This document shows positions 24,910 to 31,957 of a DNA stretch of 64,000 nt, one piece after another. Below the pieces are notes generated by a model, which ran no database searches, was not told the origin of the DNA, and was given only the letters and a program-made list of their open reading frames with translations. Source of the DNA: Candidatus Poribacteria bacterium (GTDB lineage: Bacteria > Poribacteria > WGA-4E > WGA-3G); the NCBI GenBank assembly GCA_022821965.1, contig JAJECN010000036.1:1-64000 (forward strand). The letters run 5' to 3'. Within the stretch, counting starts at the first letter, position 1. Each line of letters begins with the position of its first letter. Made by a program: the position numbers and the translations under genes.

Positions 24910-26292
24910 CTATAAAAAGATTTTACCCGGATTCATTAAGTTGCGTGGATCCAAGGCGTGTTTAATCGCACGCATTAAATCGACTCCTTCTCCGTGTTCC
25001 TTCTCTAATGCATTCCGTTTACCGACACCGACACCGTGTTCACCGGTGCAGGTCCCGTCCATCTCCAAGGCGATATCTACAATCTGGTGACTGAGCTGCT
25101 GCGCCTCTGCTAATTCGTCCTTGTTGTCGGGTTCAAGGGGGAAGACAACGTGGAAATTACCGTCGCCCACGTGTCCGAGGATCGATGGAACAAGGCTTGA
25201 TTTAGCAAGTACAACTTTCGTTTTCGCGATACACGCAGCGAGTTGGGAGATGGGGACACAGACATCGGTGACATAGCCGACAGAACCCGGACGGCGGTTG
25301 AGTGCGGCGTAGTAGCTATCGTATCGCGCTTGCCAGAGGCGTTTGCGTTCACTTTCATCCGTTGCCCATCGGAAGTCACCACTCCCGTGTGCGCCTGCGA
25401 TTTTACCAGCGATCTCCGAGCTCTCCGCGACGGTATACGTGGACCCGTGGAATTCAAAAAAGAGCGTCGGCGCAACTTCATAATCTAATCCTGCATATTT
25501 GTTGACAGCATCCATCTGGCGTTCGTCTAACAGTTCGATGCGGGCGATGTTGGCACTTGTGTCCATCAGTTTGATAACAGTATCTACTGCTGCATCTACA
25601 CTTGGAAAAGCACAGACAGCGGCAGCGACTGATTCCGGCAATCGTGTTAATTTGAGCGTGATTTCGGTGATGATCCCCAATGTGCCTTCTGAACCGATGA
25701 AGAGACGGGTGAGATCATAGCCTGCAGCGGATTTCCGCGCCCGACTCCCCGTATAGATGATGGCACCGTCGGCGGTGACGACGGTCAAGCCGAGGACGTT
25801 ATCAAGCATTGTCCCGTATCGCACCGCACTCGTCCCAGATGCGCGTGTCGCGACCATCCCTCCGAGTGAAGCATCTGCTCCGGGATCAACCGGAAAGTGG
25901 AGTTGTGTCCCGATGTCCATAAGATGGTAGTTCAATTGGAAACGCGTTACGCCTGCTTGGACGGTGGCATCTCTATCATCTGGACTGACACGGAGGATGC
26001 GGTTCATTTCGTTCAACGCGATGCAGAGTGTGTCTTCGGACGCAACAACAGCACCTTCGACACCGGTGCCGGTGCCGTAAGGGATTATCGGTATGTTATA
26101 TTTTGCGCAGATTTTGACAATCTCAGAAACTTCGGCGTTGGTTTTAGGAAAGACAACGGCATCTGGTAATGCCCCGCGGTGGTATGAGGCATCGCGTGCG
26201 TGTGCATCTCGAACAGCACTGTCTGTGCTGAAGCGTGTTCCGAGAAGGTCGTGTAGTTCTTTATGCGGGTGTTTTAAGTCGTGTTGATTCAT
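24910..26292 (-). CDS. glcD: FAD-linked 2-hydroxyacid oxidase, GlcD-like
   Basis: This 460-residue flavoprotein is of the PCMH-type FAD-binding family (glycolate oxidase GlcD, D-lactate dehydrogenases). It contains IPYGTGTGVEGAVV, the FAD pyrophosphate loop DPGADASLGGMVATRASGTS, metal and substrate histidines in LGHVGDGNFHVVF, and the C-terminal GTCTGEHGVGVGKR and RNLMNPGKIF. It fits as the flavin partner of the iron-sulfur protein GlcF at 4.4 kb, although the two genes are far apart and on opposite strands. The 29-base promoter-shaped repeat ends only nine bases before its ATG, and no Shine-Dalgarno is present. If that promoter is used, the mRNA would be nearly leaderless. Glycolate and D-lactate are equally plausible substrates. 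Confidence 0.85.
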   Translation of the reverse strand: MNQHDLKHPHKELHDLLGTRFSTDSAVRDAHARDASYHRGALPDAVVFPKTNAEVSEIVKICAKYNIPIIPYGTGTGVEGAVVASEDTLCIALNEMNRILRVSPDDRDATVQAGVTRFQLNYHLMDIGTQLHFPVDPGADASLGGMVATRASGTSAVRYGTMLDNVLGLTVVTADGAIIYTGSRARKSAAGYDLTRLFIGSEGTLGIITEITLKLTRLPESVAAAVCAFPSVDAAVDTVIKLMDTSANIARIELLDERQMDAVNKYAGLDYEVAPTLFFEFHGSTYTVAESSEIAGKIAGAHGSGDFRWATDESERKRLWQARYDSYYAALNRRPGSVGYVTDVCVPISQLAACIAKTKVVLAKSSLVPSILGHVGDGNFHVVFPLEPDNKDELAEAQQLSHQIVDIALEMDGTCTGEHGVGVGKRNALEKEHGEGVDLMRAIKHALDPRNLMNPGKIFL

Positions 26293-26301
26293 GCTGTGTG
26301 T

Positions 26302-26330
26302 ATTTTAGCATAATTTGGGGGTGGTAGCAA
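26302..26330 (-). promoter_or_regulatory. Promoter-shaped 29-bp direct repeat, glcD copy
   Basis: On the minus strand TTGCTA (26330-26325), exactly 17 bases, TAAAAT (26307-26302): a complete -35/-10 layout just before glcD. The same 29 bases recur with one mismatch at 31881-31909, in the same orientation, on the other side of the CBASS operon. Confidence 0.6.
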
Positions 26331-26397
26331 GGTAAATTGAAAATGATAAGACCGTGTTTTTGGATGGGTAATCGGATTGGCAAACTATAACTTGTGT

Positions 26398-26922
26398 TTA
26401 TATTTCCTCATTTTGCATAAGGTAGAGTGTAATCTTGCCCTGTTTCCGTGAATATACAAAAACGCCCATTTCATTGAAATTCGGGCCTCCGACAATGATA
26501 AGAATGCATTCAGGACAGTTAGTTTTTGTATCCATTGTAATATCAAGTTGATTTCGGTCATCTGTACCACTGGGAGTAGGAGCACCGTCTGGATGACTGT
26601 GCCACTCACCTACATAATGTCTTTTACCGGAGAAGGTTTGACGCAACTTCGCAAAAAACTTACGTAAGCCAACTGTGCCTCTATAAAACGAAGTGCGCTG
26701 ACCTTTCGAGTCCGGACTTAAGGGGGCTAAGTCCAGTACAGAAGCCTCAAAACCATCATCAGAATAGCATCCAACCAATGATGTTCCAACTTCGTTTGGG
26801 TAGTGCTCCTGCGCCATTTCTGTCATCTTAAAAAGGCAGGGCTCTGAGATATAAACTGTATATTTTTTGCATTCAGAGTGCCATTTTAGCGAAGATTTAT
26901 TTGTCAATATTCTTTCTTCCAT
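26398..26922 (-). CDS. cap3: CBASS Cap3: JAB/JAMM deconjugating protease
   Basis: Cap3 removes the CD-NTase from its conjugates in type II CBASS defence and so opposes Cap2. The 174-residue JAB-domain protein has the full JAMM zinc site: Glu44 in NEVGTSLVG, then His108, His110 and Asp121 in GEWHSHPDGAPTPSGTD. It is the last gene of the four-gene minus-strand operon, and its ATG lies 19 bases inside the end of cap2. Translational coupling is likely. Nothing appears truncated. Without the neighbours it would be annotated as a generic Mov34/MPN/PAD-1 protein; the E1-E2 and CD-NTase partners make the CBASS assignment firm. Confidence 0.92.
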   Translation of the reverse strand: MEERILTNKSSLKWHSECKKYTVYISEPCLFKMTEMAQEHYPNEVGTSLVGCYSDDGFEASVLDLAPLSPDSKGQRTSFYRGTVGLRKFFAKLRQTFSGKRHYVGEWHSHPDGAPTPSGTDDRNQLDITMDTKTNCPECILIIVGGPNFNEMGVFVYSRKQGKITLYLMQNEEI

Positions 26923-28754
26923 GCTATCTTAACAAGTGGTCCGATTTGGACACCATTTTGTAGAACTGATTGTCTCTCGACAATTGCTGCAAGCCCACTT
27001 TCGGATTTGAAACTAATGGAATGACTGATAATATCTACAGCGTGTGCTGCTAGAATCTGCACGTGTGCATATTGGGCGGGAAAAGTTGAATGCCAACACC
27101 CGGCTCCCTCCATAATTTCCTCTTCTTCTGAGAGTTCATGAAAATAGACCCCAGGATCAATTCGGGTCCGATTCTGCTGAACAGAACGATTTAAATCCAA
27201 AAAGATGTCTCCACATGACTTGGAATCACCTGATATACAGATCGTGAGTAATTCGGCACCCAGGTTGAAGAACAAGGAAATCAGTCGTTTGCTGCTTTCT
27301 GCAGCTTTTTGGTTCAACCAATCAAACGCTGTTTCACTTGTGGTACAATCAATAAATATATCAGCAGCCTCAAGCACTTGATGAATTGTTTCATCTGATC
27401 GTGAGTTTAGAGGTATTCTTACATCATGTCCCTTAATTTTTGAAAGAGGGTTTGCTCTCGAAAGTCTCTCTGCTAGTTCTTCGGCTTTGTTTAAACCTAT
27501 AGATGAACCATCAAGAGAGTGACGACAGAAATTTCCGAACGCTATTGAGTCCGAGTCGAACAGATTAAGTTGTTTTACGCCGCCTCGTGCAAGTAATTCA
27601 GCGACGGAACTTCCTAATGCACCACAACCGAAAAGAGCAATGGATGCTGACTGAACCTCTGAGGGATGAGCCCCTCTTACATACAATCGGTCACTGGTAA
27701 TATTTTCTACGTTTCCCCATGGCAACGGTTGAAATGGTGAGAAACCTCCACTGCCTATTAATTTCTCCCAAATCTGACTTTGTCTACTAGATTGTGATTT
27801 AGGACGACGCTTTGTGCCTCGTTTTTTTGCCTCATTATAATTCTCAAAAAAGAGGGGTTGCCAGTGGATTTCAGTCGGATCCTGTCCAACAATTTTGGGA
27901 ATTGGGAAACCAATGAGGAGAATACCAAATTTACATGGATTTTCAAGAATCCACGCTGATCTGAGATTTCGGTAAAAATCCACATCATTTGCTGAACATA
28001 ATTTAACTATTTCCTCATAGGTATGAGGTGGACGGTGTCTTTCATAACGAATATCCTGAACAATAATCCATCTCCCCTTAATTTTACTATCTTTTTTCAG
28101 GATATTCTGAGCATAATCTGATTTTCCAATCGCTGAACCGTCTTTATCGCAAAATTTGACAGCAAAAATCGCAGGAATTCCTTCGCCCAGAAAGCATTCG
28201 ACATTTCCTGATGAGTTAATATGAGACTTCCAACTTTCGTAGGAATTAAGTGATTCCTCAAAAATCAAGAGGTCCTTTGTTGGCAGAGACAGATCTAGCT
28301 GTGTATGCCTGAAGTCAGGCAACTCATATGGATCGCCCGATTTAAGAAGTATGCCATTCGCGGCATCTTTGAGCCATTTGATTGCCCATTTGACGTAGCA
28401 AACAAGCCGAGAAGGATCCCGAGGTGCCAGACGTTCTTCGTGCAAACATAGTTTTCTTAATCCAGCAGCATCTTGATGTGGGAATCCGCGTACCTCTTCA
28501 CAAATAGGATAGATGTCCACTGGAGCATATGGAAAAGCTTCAGGCATTGAGACGTATAAAGGAATTTCACGCGGAAGATTTTCTTGATTCGGATACGGTA
28601 CTTGAACTGTACACTCAAATATCCAGTCCGTTGTCCCCTCTTTTGGGTTCTGTTGAATCGGTTCAGTAATTTCAACAATCCGGTGTTGAACCAAAAGATC
28701 GTATGCTTCCGCCATAACATCAGGGATTTCGCTTTGGTTTAATGCTTTATCCAT
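26904..28754 (-). CDS. cap2: CBASS Cap2: E2-E1 fusion conjugating enzyme
   Basis: Cap2 is a ubiquitin-transfer-like enzyme that attaches the C-terminus of the CD-NTase to targets and primes it for second-messenger synthesis. The 616-residue protein has an N-terminal E2-like domain (about 1-150) with candidate catalytic Cys103 in LRKLCLHEE. A linker follows, then an E1/ThiF adenylation domain with ALFGCGALGSSVAELLARGG (nucleotide loop), FDSDSIAFGNFCRHSL and the E1 catalytic-type Cys553 in GAGCWHSTFPAQ. These cysteines sit close to C109 and C548 of the studied Enterobacter cloacae enzyme (numbers from memory). Its ATG overlaps the CD-NTase stop (ATGGATAA) and its end overlaps cap3. The domain set is complete. 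Confidence 0.93.
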   Translation of the reverse strand: MDKALNQSEIPDVMAEAYDLLVQHRIVEITEPIQQNPKEGTTDWIFECTVQVPYPNQENLPREIPLYVSMPEAFPYAPVDIYPICEEVRGFPHQDAAGLRKLCLHEERLAPRDPSRLVCYVKWAIKWLKDAANGILLKSGDPYELPDFRHTQLDLSLPTKDLLIFEESLNSYESWKSHINSSGNVECFLGEGIPAIFAVKFCDKDGSAIGKSDYAQNILKKDSKIKGRWIIVQDIRYERHRPPHTYEEIVKLCSANDVDFYRNLRSAWILENPCKFGILLIGFPIPKIVGQDPTEIHWQPLFFENYNEAKKRGTKRRPKSQSSRQSQIWEKLIGSGGFSPFQPLPWGNVENITSDRLYVRGAHPSEVQSASIALFGCGALGSSVAELLARGGVKQLNLFDSDSIAFGNFCRHSLDGSSIGLNKAEELAERLSRANPLSKIKGHDVRIPLNSRSDETIHQVLEAADIFIDCTTSETAFDWLNQKAAESSKRLISLFFNLGAELLTICISGDSKSCGDIFLDLNRSVQQNRTRIDPGVYFHELSEEEEIMEGAGCWHSTFPAQYAHVQILAAHAVDIISHSISFKSESGLAAIVERQSVLQNGVQIGPLVKIAWKKEY

Positions 28755-29892
28755 ATCTGCGAGGACTTAAGTCACCTGTCGGTTTTTGGGCAGTTGTAGC
28801 AACAAAGGGACCCTTTGAACTGTTTCCTTTATTTCCGTTATCATCAGAATCATCGGAATCTGGAAACTTACTACCAAACAATTCTCGCCATTTCTTGATG
28901 GACTTTTCTTTATCCTGAATATCAAGAGCTTCGCGGGCAATTTCAGCTGCTTCCTTAGCGTGTTCGTAAAATGCGGCAAACTCTTCGCCTTCTACTCTAC
29001 CCAAGACATTATGTCTAGGAACACCGTGGTCAGGAAGAAAGGGGGTTTGTTTATATAGAGCGTACGTATCATAATTTGCAACAATAGTTTCTAAGGTCAG
29101 GGTAACCCCTTTGGCAACAGATGTTATTCTGTCGGGACAGCAAACTCCCACAAGATGTTCTAGTGGATAACCTTTCGGGCAGTCGTCCTCATGATTAACT
29201 CTCTGCCACCATTTTATTCCCTTGACGACATTAACGTAATGCTTATTACAACTCGCGTTCTTTTTCGATGTCCATTTAATCTGTTCTAACGGATGTGTCT
29301 TTTCCCAATTACCTGCATCTCGATTTGGAATCAATAACGGTTCAGTTTTCCATTCTTTCCCACGGATGCTTTCCAAAAAAGTAGTTTGATTTATCCGTTC
29401 ATCCGGCGGGATCCATGACTTCATTAGCAACCAATCATTCACATCTTCCAGTGTCAGATTTGTTCTGACAGCCTTGCTTTTGTAAATTTCTTCTTCAGCC
29501 TCGGACGGTGCTGAAGTGATGACAAGGTCGAGGTTCACATGCGAACGCTCAATACCAAACGAACGCCCCTGCTTCTGATATTTGCCTTCGTAATATTTAT
29601 CTAAAAAAGATAAAAATAAATCCATGGCCTTATCTGGATTGGGATAATCACATTGACTTAGGTTGGTTACAGTAATAATGTCTACATCTAACTTAGATTC
29701 CCCCTTCGGGCGAACAGCGGTAGCGCGGCGGTAACTTCCTTGTAAAAAAGTGCTTACGAGAATTGGTTTCAAATCCTCATCTCTGTGCAGTCGCTCTCGC
29801 AGCGTGTTATGCGCTGTTTTGCAATTATCCCTTTGATTTTCCGTAGGACGGATCTCTTTGAGAAATCTTGTAAAATAGGTTGGCAATTCCAT
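28747..29892 (-). CDS. cdn: CBASS CD-NTase (cGAS/DncV-like nucleotidyltransferase)
   Basis: CD-NTases make cyclic di- or trinucleotides on phage infection. The 381-residue protein shows the nucleotidyltransferase site FLQGSYRRAT (Gly52-Ser53), the metal-binding pair in LDVDIIT (Asp69, Asp71) and a third acidic residue, Asp122, in VNLDLVITSAP. It ends in RRYG; a C-terminal glycine is what Cap2 activates, so the substrate of conjugation is visible in the sequence. I chose the ATG at 29892 (GAGGAG upstream) rather than a longer frame that runs back into the effector gene. It is 19 bases after the SAVED effector and overlaps cap2. A SAVED effector suggests a cyclic trinucleotide product (CdnD-like), but clade and product need alignment. 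Confidence 0.93.
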   Translation of the reverse strand: MELPTYFTRFLKEIRPTENQRDNCKTAHNTLRERLHRDEDLKPILVSTFLQGSYRRATAVRPKGESKLDVDIITVTNLSQCDYPNPDKAMDLFLSFLDKYYEGKYQKQGRSFGIERSHVNLDLVITSAPSEAEEEIYKSKAVRTNLTLEDVNDWLLMKSWIPPDERINQTTFLESIRGKEWKTEPLLIPNRDAGNWEKTHPLEQIKWTSKKNASCNKHYVNVVKGIKWWQRVNHEDDCPKGYPLEHLVGVCCPDRITSVAKGVTLTLETIVANYDTYALYKQTPFLPDHGVPRHNVLGRVEGEEFAAFYEHAKEAAEIAREALDIQDKEKSIKKWRELFGSKFPDSDDSDDNGNKGNSSKGPFVATTAQKPTGDLSPRRYG

Positions 29893-29911
29893 AATGTAAT
29901 TCTCCTCATGG

Positions 29912-31423
29912 TTAAGGTTGATAGGGGACACGTAAACTTGGATAATATCTTTCCTTGTAACGTTGTTCTTCAAAATCGTGTTCATACAGTTGGGTAACTG
30001 GGACAATATAACGAAGTGTATGACCAAGAATATATGCTAAAGCTGCTGGAACCGCAAAAAAGAGGTGTATCTTACGGCACGTATTAGGGAGCATCCCACG
30101 GAGTTGTTTATCAAGTTGATATCCGAGTTGCCAAGCATGATCTCCATCAGGTACTGCTTTGGGTCCGATACCTCCGATCGGACGAACTAAAATTTGGGGC
30201 AATTTGCTAAGCCCCTGAGCCTTTAAGTAAGGTTCCATCTCTTTCTGTACTTGATGTACCACCGAAATCCCTAAAACTAATTCTTCACCTATTTCACCGC
30301 TTGTTTCAAATTTCCAGAGTGGAGTATCAGTCTGGGGCGTATTCGGTTCCCAAAGAGTGAAGTTGCTCCCGTTCTTTTGTGTCGGTATAACGGAAATTCC
30401 ATGTTTAGGGCTAATCATGGAACCAGCTAAGAATGCAATACTCAGATGACAGTCAAAGAAGATATGAATGGGTTGGGGCAAATTGATCAGTTCTTCATTT
30501 AGCATGAGTGCTGAGACTCGTTCAGGAATTTCTTTTTTCCAATGTGAATCATCTTTGGGAAAGCGTCCATCAAAAAACAGCCGTAAATCGAGATGGGCTG
30601 CTTGAAGATCGCGGGGTCGTCGCGCGAACTGTGAGAAACTTTGAATGGAGATTTCACTATGTTTCGTGATTAGTGGGACCTTTAACTTTTCTTCCTCTAC
30701 CATCCGATTAAAATCCTCTTCATCAAACGAATGATGACCTTGCGCAAAAAGTTTCCAAGGGAGATCGTCGTAGACAACGTGAGTTACTGTAGGATCAATT
30801 GGCTGCAGATTAGCTAATTTAAGGAGCGGTTTCATCTGTCTTTCTAAATCTATAAGATTTTCCCCAAGTCTGAATCGAATAGTGTTTAAGAATGCGCTGA
30901 GCTCCTCTGCTGATACCGATAGGTGCTCTATCAATTCCGAGCGTACTCTACCTTCTTTGGTACTTGACCCTTTTTCATGAAAAGTTGAACAAAGCATTTC
31001 CTCATGACAATGCTTGGCAAGCACATCTTCTGAATCCCAAGGCCAACTGGAGACAACGTATAATCGGAACGTATCTGTCTCTAATTCCTCTAAAATTCTT
31101 AAATATGCCTGATGTAAACGTTTCAGCATTGAAGTCTTACTGTAGATGAAATCAGGATTAATCAGGTTTTTATAGGTGAATGCATTGCCAGATTTCATAT
31201 GGTACTTACACTGAAAGAAGTCTTGAACTACTTGCTTACCTGTCAGGCGGTCTTTTATTGGTTCACCGTAGGAAACAACAACGTCATCAACAAAGGGGGC
31301 TTCGTCGCTTTCAAAAGTAACAGATTCAATATGATCATCGGTTCCCAATTCAAGCAATTTCAGCCAGAAGAATCTAGCTTGGTATTCATCTCCTTTTCTC
31401 CGCGCGATGATGGCTTTTGCCAT
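29912..31423 (-). CDS. cap4: CBASS effector: N-terminal nuclease plus SAVED sensor (Cap4-like)
   Basis: Cap4 effectors bind a cyclic oligonucleotide through a SAVED domain and then degrade DNA. The 503-residue protein starts with a PD-(D/E)xK-type domain: GDEYQARFFWLKLL (11-24), acidic FVDDVVV (Asp46/47) and QCKYH (Gln71-x-Lys73), the D...QxK pattern of Mrr/DUF4297-like nucleases. The C-terminal third has the SAVED pattern ILVRPIGGIGPKAVPDGDHA, IHLFFAVPAALAYILGHTL and QLYEHDF. The ATG at 31423 has GGGAGGG at good spacing; the ATG 18 bases upstream does not. It is the first gene of the operon. A near-perfect sigma-54-type promoter and a GTGCCAA-A-TTGGCAC palindrome lie upstream. Confidence 0.88.
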   Translation of the reverse strand: MAKAIIARRKGDEYQARFFWLKLLELGTDDHIESVTFESDEAPFVDDVVVSYGEPIKDRLTGKQVVQDFFQCKYHMKSGNAFTYKNLINPDFIYSKTSMLKRLHQAYLRILEELETDTFRLYVVSSWPWDSEDVLAKHCHEEMLCSTFHEKGSSTKEGRVRSELIEHLSVSAEELSAFLNTIRFRLGENLIDLERQMKPLLKLANLQPIDPTVTHVVYDDLPWKLFAQGHHSFDEEDFNRMVEEEKLKVPLITKHSEISIQSFSQFARRPRDLQAAHLDLRLFFDGRFPKDDSHWKKEIPERVSALMLNEELINLPQPIHIFFDCHLSIAFLAGSMISPKHGISVIPTQKNGSNFTLWEPNTPQTDTPLWKFETSGEIGEELVLGISVVHQVQKEMEPYLKAQGLSKLPQILVRPIGGIGPKAVPDGDHAWQLGYQLDKQLRGMLPNTCRKIHLFFAVPAALAYILGHTLRYIVPVTQLYEHDFEEQRYKERYYPSLRVPYQP

Positions 31424-31509
31424 AAAAAAGTGCCCTCCCATTCGTAAACGTTATGTAAGATTGTTCCTATCCGATATATTCCAAAGATGCCAAAAAGGCA
31501 GACTAACCT

Positions 31510-31524
31510 GTGCCAAATTGGCAC
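31510..31524. promoter_or_regulatory. Perfect 15-bp palindrome in the CBASS leader
   Basis: GTGCCAA-A-TTGGCAC: two perfect 7-base arms around one base, about 45 bases downstream of the sigma-54-like site and 87 bases before cap4. A repressor operator is the simplest reading. Each arm also contains the TTGGCAC of a -24 box, but neither has a matching -12 GC at the right distance. Confidence 0.5.
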
Positions 31525-31568
31525 GAAATTCCAATAACAACTGTCAAATTCACTATCTATGAATATAG

Positions 31569-31586
31569 TAGCAATTTCCGTGCCAA
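31569..31586 (-). promoter_or_regulatory. Sigma-54 (-24/-12) promoter of the CBASS operon
   Basis: On the minus strand TTGGCACGGAAATTGCTA matches the RpoN consensus TTGGCACG-N4-TTGC at every conserved base, with GG and GC exactly 10 bases apart. Transcription would start near 31559 and leave a leader of about 135 bases before cap4. It is the strongest of three such sites in the window. Confidence 0.65.
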
Positions 31587-31880
31587 CTTTCCTGCAGTCA
31601 GCTAACACGCAGTGGATGAAATCATATAGTGGTACCCTTTAGGATGAGCGGTCTACAACGCTTTTTCACCAATACTATCCGGAAAAAAGCACTTATTAGA
31701 AGTTGCTGGGAGCCAAGTGTGCTGGAAGTGGGAATCCAGCTACAGATACGACATTGTAACTTTCATCAAGAATAGTGTCGTTTTGGTGGTGAGGACTATT
31801 GCTTGTATACCGTGAGTATCAATCAGCACCGAGTCAGACATAGTGTCTGACGATCTCCAATGGATGGCTTTATTATCCAT
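31587..31880. other. Non-coding stretch upstream of the CBASS promoter
   Basis: No gene is recognisable here. It holds a tight hairpin, GTCAGACA/TGTCTGAC (31833-31851, 3-base loop). If an activator of the sigma-54-type promoter binds DNA, its enhancer sites should lie here. Confidence 0.45.
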
Positions 31881-31909
31881 ATTTTAGCATAATTTGGGGA
31901 TGGTAGCAA
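31881..31909 (-). repeat. Promoter-shaped 29-bp direct repeat, upstream copy
   Basis: Same orientation and 28/29 identical to 26302-26330: TTGCTA, 17 bases, TAAAAT on the minus strand. It sits 48 bases after the res gene stop. The two copies bracket the CBASS operon and its control region (5.6 kb), so this copy may mark an insertion border or supply a second promoter. Confidence 0.65.
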
Positions 31910-31957
31910 CGGAAAAGCACAGTATAATATAGGATGGTGATAATCAGAAGATTCTTC

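Noticed and set aside
29893-30027. Longer CD-NTase start inside the effector gene
   Set aside because: The extra 45 residues are read from the end of the SAVED effector in another frame. The GAGGAG before 29892 sets the start.
31510-31524. Second and third sigma-54 promoters from the TTGGCAC arms of the palindrome
   Set aside because: Neither arm has a GC dinucleotide exactly 10 bases after GG, so only the site at 31569-31586 fits.
31360-31608. Minus-strand frame of 82 codons upstream of cap4
   Set aside because: It overlaps the start of cap4 in another frame and covers the promoter and palindrome. It has no recognisable protein pattern.
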